Shown: positions 1 through 6,171, counted from the stretch's first letter. The stretch is DNA of 6,859 nucleotides from Bacillota bacterium (GCA_021793745.1 JAJYSD010000065.1:1-6859); one strand, 5' to 3'. Notes: generated by a model not told the origin, from the sequence alone. Numbers and translations: made by a program.

Positions 1-24
1 GCAAAGGATCGAAATGCGGAGCGA

Positions 25-60
25 TTCCCCTCTCGTATCCAGGAACCCCATCTAGGGGAA
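25..60. repeat. Inverted repeat TTCCCCT / AGGGGAA upstream of the ydjM-like gene
   Basis: TTCCCCT at 25-31 is the exact reverse complement of AGGGGAA at 54-60. A competing shorter hairpin, CCCC (46-49) with GGGG (55-58), uses the same right arm. No T-tract follows, so it does not look like an intrinsic terminator. It lies about 85 bases before the first gene and could be a protein-binding palindrome, a leader structure or chance in GC-rich DNA. Confidence 0.3.
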
Positions 61-130
61 GCCCCCGAAAGATCGTGTCTAAACCGAATCTTGTCCACCG
101 GTAAAAGGGTATTGAATAGAAAAGAGAGCA

Positions 131-138
131 AGGGAGGT
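131..138 (+). promoter_or_regulatory. Ribosome binding site that fixes the GTG start at 145
   Basis: AGGGAGGT lies 6 bases before the GTG at 145. The longer open frame starts at a TTG at 91 with no comparable site. The RBS therefore argues that the 18 extra N-terminal codons are not translated. Confidence 0.8.
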
Positions 139-144
139 TATGAG

Positions 145-708
145 GTGAAGGGCGGGACCCATTTGGCGCTGGGAATCGCTTCGGGGGTGGCGGCCCTTTC
201 CATGCAGGATGCGGAGCTCCATGAGGGCGTTGTGGTTTTGGCGGCCGCGCTCGCTTCGTTGATGCCGGACCTCGATGAGGAGAAAAGCATCATTTACGGG
301 TACACCATGGGAAAGGTTCCGCTCAAGAGGCGTCGGCTCCTGGTGGGAGGGCTTGGTGCTTTGTGCCTGCTCACCGCCCTCATGATCGATTCCGGTGCCT
401 TCTTTATGGCGGGGCTTTTTTTCCTGGCCATTCCCTTTTCAGGGCATCGAAGGTTCACCCATTCGCTGCTCGCCCTCGCGATCGTGACCTACTTCGCCGG
501 GGCCATCCATCCGGATCTCAAGACCCCCGTATTTCTGGGATACTTGAGCCATCTGCTCGCCGATTCGCTGACGGTACTCGGCGTTCCCTGGCTGTGGCCC
601 ATCCCCAAGCCGTTCCGATTCGCCAAGCTGAAGACCGGAGGGGTTCCCGATTATCTGATCGGGTACGCCACCCTCTTCTTTGCCTTGATGGCCTGGTACC
701 GGATGTGA
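145..708 (+). CDS. YdjM-family membrane-bound metal-dependent hydrolase
   Basis: This encodes a 187-residue membrane protein of the YdjM/DUF457 family (named in databases for E. coli YdjM, a LexA-regulated inner-membrane protein). The family is annotated as metal-dependent hydrolases; the substrate is unknown. The start is the GTG at 145, chosen for its RBS. The protein then opens MKGGTHLALG, as is typical of the family. Candidate metal ligands are in place: H6, the D-x-D pair D42/D44 in LMPDLDEE, H101 and H106 in HRRFTHS, and H136/D140 in SHLLADSLT, followed by the GVPWLWP segment. Hydrophobic stretches lie near residues 7-20, 28-40, 65-98, 107-121 and 170-185, fitting about four to five membrane segments. 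It appears to be a single-gene unit closed by the terminator at 791-822. Family assignment is firm; the reaction is not known. Confidence 0.9.
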   Translation: MKGGTHLALGIASGVAALSMQDAELHEGVVVLAAALASLMPDLDEEKSIIYGYTMGKVPLKRRRLLVGGLGALCLLTALMIDSGAFFMAGLFFLAIPFSGHRRFTHSLLALAIVTYFAGAIHPDLKTPVFLGYLSHLLADSLTVLGVPWLWPIPKPFRFAKLKTGGVPDYLIGYATLFFALMAWYRM

Positions 709-790
709 TGTCTCATCGGTTGACGGTGGGAGAGACTCGAGCAGATCCCGGAGCACCGCCCCCGGCTCCGGGGAAGGTACCCGGCATCCA

Positions 791-822
791 GCATCCATTG
801 CCATGGCAACGGATGCTTTTTT
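791..822 (+). terminator. Rho-independent terminator after the YdjM-family gene
   Basis: The stem pairs GCATCC (791-796) with GGATGC (811-816). It continues inward as TTGC/GCAA around a CATG loop with one A/C mismatch, and six T follow (817-822). It lies 82 bases after the stop at 708. An ATG inside this stem (803) opens a long frame, but its position in a terminator makes it an unlikely start. Confidence 0.88.
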
Positions 823-863
823 GACGCCGGATTCCCGTTGGAACCGTTTACCCTTTTTGATAT

Positions 864-878
864 TGATAATCATTATCA
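864..878. promoter_or_regulatory. Fur box, perfect 7-1-7 operator
   Basis: TGATAATCATTATCA is an exact palindrome (TGATAAT-C-ATTATCA) and matches the 7-1-7 Fur consensus of Bacillus. Read as the classical 19-mer at 859-877 (GATATTGATAATCATTATC), it differs from GATAATGATAATCATTATC at one position. It sits 27 bases before the ATG at 906 of a disrupted AraC-like gene, after the preceding terminator, so it must serve that rightward transcript. The -35/-10 elements could not be placed with confidence. Confidence 0.88.
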
Positions 879-888
879 TCAGTAGCAC

Positions 889-896
889 AAGGAAGG
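889..896 (+). promoter_or_regulatory. Ribosome binding site of the disrupted regulator
   Basis: AAGGAAGG lies 9 bases before the ATG at 906. That ATG is not in the frame carrying most of the conserved protein, so the RBS is evidence for a frameshift just after the start. Confidence 0.6.
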
Positions 897-905
897 CTGA
901 TCCCT

Positions 906-1314
906 ATGGGACACCTCGAAGCGGTCCGGCGGAATACGGGGATTTCCTGGACAGTCTGCTCTTTCGCCTTCGGGACATGGAAGTCCTGAACGAAAGCGGA
1001 CCGCTGAAGGGAACCCAGCAATTCACCGGCTCCCACGTCCTGATCGCGTCGATGGGCGGCGGAGAGAGATTGATGTTGAGCAGCAGGGAAATTCGATTGG
1101 AACGGAATACCGCCTGTTTTTGTCCGCCGGCGAAACCTTTGAAGTGGACGCCGGGAGGAAAGGCATGAAAATCTTTCTGTTTCGGTTGATGTCTCGGGAA
1201 ACGGGGAAGAAGTCATCCCTGACGATCCATGGGGATCTTGCGCTGGCCGCATTGCAGGTGCGGCCCCTCCGGATCCGCGAGCTGGACGGAAGCGGGCTCC
1301 TCGGGGGAGGATGA
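906..1314 (+). pseudogene. Frameshifted, truncated AraC-type regulator (Btr-like effector arm)
   Basis: No intact frame exists, but three frames read in series give one coherent protein. From the ATG at 906 (MGHLEAVRRNTG) the reading moves by -1 near the G run 938-941. It then runs DFLDSLLFRLRDMEVL through SHVLIASMGGGERLML and SSREIRLERNTACF. A second -1 at the T run 1117-1121 leads to SAGETFEVDAGRKGMK and IFLFRLM, then GDLALAALQVRPLRIREL, stopping at 1314. The pattern 'sHVLI..GGGE..L......L..N...L.aGe.f.v.aG..g...f.f...' is that of the cupin-like N-terminal arm of AraC regulators, especially Btr-like siderophore regulators of Bacilli. The usual C-terminal pair of helix-turn-helix motifs is absent: the convergent EamA gene ends at 1333. 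The Fur box upstream fits an iron role. Both shifts are single-base losses in homopolymers, so sequencing error could explain the frames but not the missing half. Family placement is inferred from pattern, not alignment. Confidence 0.55.
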
Positions 1315-1332
1315 AGGCCGGCGGGCGGAGGC

Positions 1333-2208
1333 TCAGATCCGCACCAGGACGAGGCCGGCGAAGAGCAGAATCAGGGAGAGGGTTTGCAGCCGGGAAAGGC
1401 GTTCCCGGTAGAAGAGGATGGAAAAAACGGCCACCACCAGGCTGTTGGTGGCGAAGAGGGGAGCGACGATGCTGGCGGGGCCGTCGATCAGGGCGACGGC
1501 ATACAGCTGCATTCCCACAAAGGAAAAGATCCCGGCCAGGGAGCCCCACCCCAACCCGGTCAGAAGGGCCCTGCGGCCGTTGCCCGGTGCTTTTTCTTTT
1601 CGGGTCCCGCTCCTCCGGCGCAGCAATCCCTCCGCCGCAAACCAGACCAGGCCCAACAGATATCCGTAGAACAGAACCAGGGTGCCCGACAGGGCCATCT
1701 CCTCGGTGACCTTGAGACCGCCGTTGCGGAGGGTAAACAGGAGGGTGGCCGCGAGGACCAGGAAATACCACCGGTAGTTTTTGATTTTCAGCTCCTCATC
1801 CGGGTCGAAGGGAATCAGCGAGACGGCGAGGATGAGGAGAATCACCCCCGCGATCTCCGTTCCCGACAGGCGTTCCCCGTAGACGATCACGGAAAAGAGG
1901 ATGATCAAAAGGATATTGGTATTGACCAGGGGAGAGGTGAGACTGGCCGGGCCCTGGTCGAGGGCCTTCATAAACAGCAGGTTTCCCGCCGCGGAACCCA
2001 GGCCGATGACGATACCGGCGATGAGCAGCGGGAGATCGGCGCGCAGGGTCTCCGTCTGCAGCGCCCACCCGAAAAAACCCAGGGTGCCCGTCAAGTAGAG
2101 CCCCAGGAGGGTGTAGAGGGTCGAGCCGCGCCGGGCGGAGCTTACCTTCATCAAAAAGCCGGACAAGCCGAAGGTGACGGCACTGAGAATCCCCCAGAGG
2201 AACCACAT
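1333..2208 (-). CDS. EamA/DMT-superfamily transporter
   Basis: This encodes a 291-residue inner-membrane carrier made of two EamA repeats, the normal architecture and length for the drug/metabolite transporter superfamily. The repeats are visible: DQGPASLTSPLVNTN followed by YGERLS (110-115) in the first half, and DGPASIVAPLFATN followed by YRERLS (267-272) in the second. About ten hydrophobic segments are present. A basic, hydrophilic loop around residues 195-217 separates the last helices and is probably cytoplasmic. The ATG at 2208 is preceded by AAAGGAAAG (on the + strand 2216-2224) at a 7-base gap. The gene stands alone: it converges on the dead regulator at 1314 and diverges from the small membrane gene at 2322. 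No T-tract terminator is visible after its stop. The substrate cannot be inferred; family members export amino acids or other metabolites. Confidence 0.9.
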   Translation of the reverse strand: MWFLWGILSAVTFGLSGFLMKVSSARRGSTLYTLLGLYLTGTLGFFGWALQTETLRADLPLLIAGIVIGLGSAAGNLLFMKALDQGPASLTSPLVNTNILLIILFSVIVYGERLSGTEIAGVILLILAVSLIPFDPDEELKIKNYRWYFLVLAATLLFTLRNGGLKVTEEMALSGTLVLFYGYLLGLVWFAAEGLLRRRSGTRKEKAPGNGRRALLTGLGWGSLAGIFSFVGMQLYAVALIDGPASIVAPLFATNSLVVAVFSILFYRERLSRLQTLSLILLFAGLVLVRI

Positions 2209-2321
2209 GATGACTCTTTCCTTTCAGCGAAATCATCGGAAATGTACAAGCACCAAATTATCATATGAAATGCGGGTTGAAAAGGCCCGAAACGGTCCGT
2301 TCCGTCCAAGGGGTCGCGAAG

Positions 2322-2754
2322 ATGGATTGGGATCCTCATAGAAAGAGGCGTCTCGATACGCGCTCGCTTTTGGAGGCACTCTGCTTTCTCTGGATGGTGC
2401 TGGTCGTTATGTTTTACAACGTATCGGGACTTTTCGGTTCAGGACCCGTTTTAGGGGACAGGTGCTTGCGGCAGTGAAGGTCATGTTCTACATCCTGATG
2501 GCGATGGTGATCGCCCTCATATACTCGTCGGATACTTTCCCGGAGATTCGAGACCTCTTGTTCTGGACATCGGTCTGCCTCACCTTTTCGCTCTGTACCT
2601 TTGTCCTCTCGATCGGGGACGGGTATCCGTCCACCTCCCACCTTGGGGAGGAGAGCAAAAGGTTCGAAAAGCCGATTCTCATCGCCAGCGCGGCCTATCC
2701 TATATGGTCAGCTTCCTGCTCATCGATCCGATGGCCGCCGTTTTCTCTCAATGA
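2322..2754 (+). pseudogene. Small membrane protein gene, probably frameshifted twice
   Basis: Three frames in series give one plausible protein of about 143 residues with four hydrophobic segments. The ATG at 2322 has AAGGGGT 6 bases upstream and gives a basic N-terminus (MDWDPHRKRRLD), then the helix LLEALCFLWMVLVVMFYNV. A -1 shift in the T run 2431-2434 leads to RFRTRFRGQVLAAV, then VMFYILMAMVIALIY and LLFWTSVCLTFSLCTFVL. A second -1 near 2693-2700 leads to YMVSFLLIDPMAAVFSQ and a stop at 2752-2754. Read without shifts, the first frame stops at 2477 and the second runs into non-hydrophobic sequence to 2827. Alternative: two overlapping small ORFs (2322-2477, and one from GTG 2462). Hydrophobicity favours a single disrupted gene. 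I do not recognise the family, and sequencing error is not excluded. Confidence 0.42.
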
Positions 2755-2816
2755 CCGGCAGATATGCGGAGGCCCCGTCGCTTCCGGAAGGGTGGCGGCG
2801 ATGCCAATCCGATTCA

Positions 2817-2825
2817 TGGTACAAT
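2817..2825 (+). promoter_or_regulatory. Extended -10 promoter element, TGGTACAAT
   Basis: TACAAT at 2820-2825 matches the sigma-A -10 consensus at five of six positions and has the TGN extension. No good -35 hexamer lies 16-18 bases upstream, which is tolerable for extended -10 promoters. It would drive the DUF1802-quinone oxidoreductase unit with a leader of roughly 235 bases. Confidence 0.4.
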
Positions 2826-2845
2826 AGAGCTGTCAGGAGATAACC

Positions 2846-2876
2846 CCGGCGGGCCCTCTGCCGCCGGAGACGGCGG
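2846..2876 (+). repeat. Two mutually exclusive hairpins in the leader
   Basis: CCGGCGG (2846-2852) pairs perfectly with CCGCCGG (2861-2867) across an 8-base loop. CCGCCG (2861-2866) can instead pair perfectly with CGGCGG (2871-2876) across a GAGA (GNRA-type) tetraloop. The two stems share 2861-2866 and cannot form together. They begin about 20 bases after the proposed promoter. Confidence 0.45.
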
Positions 2877-2960
2877 TATGATTTCCCCGGAAATGGTCCC
2901 ATTGCCGGCGGATTGGCCCGGCTCGGGAATGTGTTGCCTTTGGCAGTCCGGAAGAGAGCG

Positions 2961-2997
2961 GCCGCGGCGCCTAGCTGTGCCTGTGAAAGGCCGCGGC
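2961..2997 (+). repeat. 8-bp inverted repeat GCCGCGGC in the leader
   Basis: GCCGCGGC occurs at 2961-2968 and again at 2990-2997. The word is its own reverse complement, so the copies form both a direct and an inverted repeat, able to make a stem around a 21-base loop. No T-tract follows. Confidence 0.4.
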
Positions 2998-3068
2998 ATC
3001 CTTCGCACCCGACGAGGGCTAACGTTTTTCGCGATATCGAGCACATTGGATGAGGGAGGCATTGCCAA

Positions 3069-3653
3069 GTGGTGCAATCGGTGCAGCTGAAGGCCCCGAT
3101 CGCCCTGAAGGAGTGGGCTGCGGCGGTTCGGGCCTTGGGTGAAGGAAAGCAGATTCTCGTGATGCGCAAAGGGGGCATCCACGAGGAGACCCGCCAGTTT
3201 CAGGTGGAGAGCGACATCTTTTATCTGTTCCCCAACGCGTATCATCAGAAAAAGGAGTTGATCAAACCGGCCTTCCATGCCTATGTGGAGGAGGAGTTGA
3301 CCGGCTCGGCGGAGCAGGAATCGGTCGCCATCCGGTATGTAGCTCGGTTGGCGGAGGATGTGGAGGTGATGGATGAGGAGGAATTGGCGCGGCTTTCCCC
3401 CTTCCACATCTGGACGGACAATTTTGCCGTCGAGCGGCTCAAGTGGAAGAAGAAGCATCCGCTTCACGTGTTGCTGCTCCGCATTTTCCGCCTGTCCGAA
3501 CCGATTGAAATCCCGATGAGCTCCGATTATCTGGGCTGCAAATCCTGGATTCGCCTTCCCGATGACCTGCCGCAGCGGGAGATGGAGCCGGTGCTGTCCG
3601 ATGCGGCCTTTGAAGAGGAGCGGAGGCGGATCAAAGACGCGTTGAAGGGATGA
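3069..3653 (+). CDS. DUF1802 family protein
   Basis: This encodes a 194-residue soluble protein without a signal peptide or membrane segment. It carries the DUF1802 pattern: ALKEWAAAVRALGEGKQ (12-28), the strand/turn LVMRKGGIHE (30-39), and a VESDIFYLFPNAYHQ block (46-60). The C-terminal part is rich in charged residues and contains a long KWKKKHP-type basic stretch. The function of the family is unknown. The start is GTG 3069, with GAGGGAGG (3052-3059) 9 bases upstream; GTG 3072 is possible at 12 bases. The stop at 3651-3653 lies 52 bases before the quinone oxidoreductase start with no terminator between, so the two are probably one transcript. Whether they work together is unknown. Confidence 0.85.
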   Translation: MVQSVQLKAPIALKEWAAAVRALGEGKQILVMRKGGIHEETRQFQVESDIFYLFPNAYHQKKELIKPAFHAYVEEELTGSAEQESVAIRYVARLAEDVEVMDEEELARLSPFHIWTDNFAVERLKWKKKHPLHVLLLRIFRLSEPIEIPMSSDYLGCKSWIRLPDDLPQREMEPVLSDAAFEEERRRIKDALKG

Positions 3654-3705
3654 ATCGTTCCCTGCGGGGGGCGTCCCTTCAACGGCCCGGGAAGGAGGGA
3701 GTCCG

Positions 3706-4689
3706 GTGAGAGCGATTATTGTCCAAAAGGCGGGGGGCGTCGATCAGTTGACGATGGGAGAGGTTCCCGCCCCCGAACCGGCGGCGGAGGAGTTGTTGGT
3801 CCGGGTGAAGGCCACCGCCCTGAACCGGGCCGATATTCTGCAGCGGGAGGGAAAATACCCGCCGCCGCCCGGTGCCAGCCCGCTGTTGGGTTTGGAGATG
3901 GCCGGCGTGGTGGAACGGGTGGGAAGCCGTTGCACCGGTTGGAAGGAAGGGGACCGGGTGTTCGGTCTCCTTCCGGGAGGCGGTTATGGGGAGTACTGTG
4001 TGATTCCCGGCAGGATGGCGATGCCGATTCCGGAAAACCTCTCCTTTGAGGAAGCGGCGGCGGTGCCGGAGGTTTTCCTGACCGCCTATCAGGCCCTGTT
4101 TTGGCTGGGATCCCTTCAACGGGGAGAGCGGGTGCTGATCCACGCCGGCGCCAGCGGGGTGGGGACGGCGGCGATCCAACTGGTCCGGGAAGCGGGGGCG
4201 GAACCCCTGGTGACCGCCGGAACTCCGGAGAAGCTGGCTGCCTGTCGGGCGCTGGGGGCGTCGGCGGCCTTCTCCTACCGGGAAGGCCCCTTTGCCCCCC
4301 GGGTGAGGGAAGCGACCGGCGGCCGCGGGGTGGACCTGATCCTCGATTTTGTCGGGGCTCCGTACTGGGAGCAAAATGTGGAGTCCCTCGCGACGGACGG
4401 CCGTCTGATCCTGATCAGCACCCTGGGCGGTCCCAAGGTGGAAAAGGTGAACCTGCTCGCCCTGATCAGCAAGCGGATCCAGGTGACCGGCACCACCCTG
4501 CGCGCCCGCAGCGTCGATTACAAGATTCGGTTGACGGAGGATTTCGCCCGTTTCGCCCTGCCGCGTTTCCGGGACGGGCGGCTGAAGCCGGTGATCGACC
4601 AGGTCTTTCCCTGGGAGTCGGTGAAGGAGGCCCATCGCCGGATGGAGGCGAACCGAAATATTGGCAAAATCGTGTTGAGGGTCGATTGA
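3706..4689 (+). CDS. NADPH:quinone oxidoreductase, PIG3 (TP53I3)-like, zinc-independent MDR family
   Basis: This encodes a 327-residue, full-length cytosolic medium-chain dehydrogenase/reductase expected to reduce quinones with NADPH. It follows human PIG3 closely from memory: ALNRADILQREGKYPPPPGAS (38-58), LLGLEMAGVV, LLPGGGYGEY, a PEVFLTAYQAL block, HAGASGVGTAAIQL (146-159) and MEANRNIGKIVL near the end. The AGASGVG turn (147-153) is the NADPH-binding nucleotide loop. Y51 and S150 lie where PIG3 has residues implicated in catalysis. The Cys/His zinc ligands of alcohol dehydrogenases are absent, as expected. The GTG start at 3706 is set by AAGGAGGG (3692-3699). It is the second gene after DUF1802 and is closed by the terminator at 4703. 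The physiological substrate could be another enone or quinone. Confidence 0.92.
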   Translation: MRAIIVQKAGGVDQLTMGEVPAPEPAAEELLVRVKATALNRADILQREGKYPPPPGASPLLGLEMAGVVERVGSRCTGWKEGDRVFGLLPGGGYGEYCVIPGRMAMPIPENLSFEEAAAVPEVFLTAYQALFWLGSLQRGERVLIHAGASGVGTAAIQLVREAGAEPLVTAGTPEKLAACRALGASAAFSYREGPFAPRVREATGGRGVDLILDFVGAPYWEQNVESLATDGRLILISTLGGPKVEKVNLLALISKRIQVTGTTLRARSVDYKIRLTEDFARFALPRFRDGRLKPVIDQVFPWESVKEAHRRMEANRNIGKIVLRVD

Positions 4690-4702
4690 AGGGTCGGCCG
4701 GG

Positions 4703-4746
4703 GCCGTTTTCGCCCATTGGGCGGAAACGGCTTTTCTGTTTTTTCG
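4703..4746 (+). terminator. Strong Rho-independent terminator after the quinone oxidoreductase
   Basis: GCCGTTTTCGCCC (4703-4715) pairs with GGGCGGAAACGGC (4719-4731) around an ATT loop. Twelve Watson-Crick pairs and one G-U pair form, followed by a T-rich tract (TTTTCTGTTTTTT). It starts 13 bases after the stop at 4689. On the other strand the stem is followed by C and G, so it should not terminate the convergent MFS gene. Confidence 0.92.
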
Positions 4747-4750
4747 ACCT

Positions 4751-5956
4751 TCAGCGCGAAGGGGTCGGATGTTCCTTGATCAAGAGGACTGCGATCGTTC
4801 CCAACATCGGTCCGGCGGCCAGGGTGAGAAAGCCGAAGAAAAAGTTCCGGGTGGCGTCGATCACGGTTCCGACGAGCACCGGGGAAAGGAGGGAACCCAG
4901 CTGCCAGAGGGTGTTGACCAAACCGATGGCGGTTCCCACCAGTTCCTTGTCAACCGATTCGCCGACCATGGTGTTCATGATCGGGCTGTAGATATAGGCG
5001 GCGATGCCCAGCAGGATCGCCAGCGGATAGATCAGGGATTCGCTTTGATTGATGCCGAAGGCGATCAAAATCGGTCCGAACAGGCCCAGCAGCAGGGTGA
5101 GGAGCCACTTGTGTTTTCCGCCGATCCAATCCGATAAAATTCCGATCAACGGTTTGCACAGAATGGAGGCGATCCCGAACAGGGACATGATATATCCCGC
5201 CTCCACCAGGGAAAGGTTCAGCTCCTGGTTCAGGTAGGAGTTCGCCCAGGTGGCGGTTCCCCAGGTCGCCCACATGGCGAAGAATCCGGACAGCCCCAGG
5301 AGCCGGAAGTTCCGGTTGGACAGCAGCCTTTTCAGGTCTTGAGAGAAGGGGCGTCCCGCCCGGTTCCCTTCGGCGGGGGGCGTCCGTTCCTTGAGCAGGA
5401 AGAAGGCGATCAAAAAACCGATGATGGGAAAAAGTCCGGCCACGAAAAAGGCCGTTTGCCAGCCGAACTGTTGGGAAACGGAGGGAACGAAGAGATTGAC
5501 GGCGGATACCCCCAGGGAAGAAGCGGTCATGAAAAAGCCCATCGCCGTGGCGCGGGATCGCTGCCGGAACCAGTCGAAGATGGCCCGGACGCCGGCGGAA
5601 AAGACGGCGCCGGATCCCATTCCGGCCAGGATCCGGAGCGCGAAGCCGACGGCATAATGTTTCACCAGGCCCATTCCGGCGGTGAAGGTTCCCATCACGA
5701 GAAAGGATGTCAACAGCACCCGTCGATAACCGAATCGATCGGTCAGATAGCCGCCGGGCAGCTGTGTCATCAGATCTGTCATCACGTAGCCGATATAAAA
5801 GGCGGTCATATAACCGCCGGCCTGCGCCGCCGTGATGCTGAGATCCCTGGATGCGAGGGGAATGATCGGGGGCCATGCCAGGCGGTCCACAAAGGAAAGC
5901 AAAAAGGCGGTCCACGCGACAAATAATACGCCAAAGGAGATCCATTGTCTGCCCAT
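4751..5956 (-). CDS. Major facilitator superfamily transporter
   Basis: This encodes a 401-residue, twelve-helix inner-membrane secondary transporter of normal MFS length. The first half carries motif A between helices 2 and 3 (GGYLTDRFGYRRVL), then the ILAGMGSGAVFSAG stretch and a RQRSRATAMG loop. The central cytoplasmic loop is hydrophilic (KERTPPAEGNRAGRPFSQ). A second motif A-like loop (GILSDWIGGKHKW) appears in the C-terminal half. The general look recalls the anion:cation symporter or oxalate/formate-type branches, but the substrate cannot be read from sequence. The ATG at 5956 is chosen because GGAGGGG (+ strand 5962-5968) precedes it by 5 bases. A TTG 11 codons upstream (5989) extends the frame without a proper RBS. 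It converges on the quinone oxidoreductase gene, 61 bases away stop to stop. Confidence 0.9.
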   Translation of the reverse strand: MGRQWISFGVLFVAWTAFLLSFVDRLAWPPIIPLASRDLSITAAQAGGYMTAFYIGYVMTDLMTQLPGGYLTDRFGYRRVLLTSFLVMGTFTAGMGLVKHYAVGFALRILAGMGSGAVFSAGVRAIFDWFRQRSRATAMGFFMTASSLGVSAVNLFVPSVSQQFGWQTAFFVAGLFPIIGFLIAFFLLKERTPPAEGNRAGRPFSQDLKRLLSNRNFRLLGLSGFFAMWATWGTATWANSYLNQELNLSLVEAGYIMSLFGIASILCKPLIGILSDWIGGKHKWLLTLLLGLFGPILIAFGINQSESLIYPLAILLGIAAYIYSPIMNTMVGESVDKELVGTAIGLVNTLWQLGSLLSPVLVGTVIDATRNFFFGFLTLAAGPMLGTIAVLLIKEHPTPSR

Positions 5957-5961
5957 GGGCA

Positions 5962-5968
5962 CCCCTCC
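5962..5968 (-). promoter_or_regulatory. Ribosome binding site fixing the MFS start at 5956
   Basis: GGAGGGG on the minus strand lies 5 bases before the ATG at 5956. The in-frame TTG at 5989 lacks a well-spaced site, so the shorter 401-residue protein is preferred over the 412-residue one. Confidence 0.75.
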
Positions 5969-6157
5969 CGTTGCGGTGATTCCGGCCAACCCCTGATTTC
6001 CTTCCTCGTTCTCGAAAACGTTCCATCCTATACTTTAACGGATCGCAGGCGAATTCGGTAGTGTTCACATCGGAATTACAATTTTTCCTTCCCGTCGGAA
6101 AGGGAATGTTTCCGCCATAACGGGCAACAATGGAGAGCGAAGCATTTTCGATTTTGC

Positions 6158-6165
6158 AAAGGAGG
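6158..6165 (+). promoter_or_regulatory. Ribosome binding site fixing the CMD start at 6172
   Basis: AAAGGAGG, a near-ideal anti-Shine-Dalgarno match, lies 6 bases before the ATG at 6172. The upstream in-frame ATG at 6130 has no such site, and its extra 14 codons run across this RBS. A TACAAT at 6077-6082 could be the -10 of this gene, but no good -35 accompanies it. Confidence 0.85.
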
Positions 6166-6171
6166 ATCAGC

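Larger units (their letters stand above)
2755..3068 (+). other. Gene-poor, GC-rich leader region before the DUF1802 gene
   Basis: These 314 bases hold no convincing coding region. An open frame at 2764-3090 exists but is rich in Gly, Arg and Pro with no domain-like pattern. The region contains an extended -10 element (2817-2825), two mutually exclusive hairpins (2846-2876), an 8-bp inverted repeat (2961-2968 with 2990-2997) and the RBS of the DUF1802 gene (3052-3059). It does not match the conserved cores of T-box, SAM, TPP, FMN, cobalamin or preQ1 elements that I can recall. Confidence 0.5.

Noticed and set aside
91..119. TTGTCC with GAATAG as a promoter for the YdjM-family gene
   Set aside because: The -35 matches at four of six positions, but the -10 matches at only two of six, which is not better than chance.
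803..1168. Open frame on + taken as a complete 121-residue gene
   Set aside because: Its ATG lies inside the stem of the terminator at 791-822 and its first part runs across the Fur box. Only the portion from about 941 has protein-like character, and it belongs to the disrupted regulator.
1384..2268. 294-residue open frame on + opposite the EamA gene
   Set aside because: Antisense shadow in GC-rich DNA. It is rich in Gln, Gly, Glu and Asp with no domain pattern, while the minus strand has a clear two-repeat EamA protein.
2788..2801. AAGGGTGGCGGCG as a T-box antiterminator core
   Set aside because: Only a loose resemblance. The ACC of the core is missing, there is no specifier stem before it or terminator after it, and it lies upstream of the proposed promoter.
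2764..3090. 108-residue open frame on + in the leader region
   Set aside because: Gly/Arg/Pro-rich composition, no RBS at its ATG, no domain, and it overlaps the RBS and start of the DUF1802 gene.
3679..4635. 318-residue open frame on - opposite the quinone oxidoreductase
   Set aside because: Low-complexity shadow (Pro, Gly, His, Arg, Gln); the + strand encodes an obvious PIG3-like enzyme with RBS and terminator.
6008..6026. GTTCTCGAAAACGTTC as a LexA or cre (CcpA) site upstream of the MFS gene
   Set aside because: The GTTC words are direct, not inverted, so LexA spacing fails; against the cre consensus it mismatches at about four positions.
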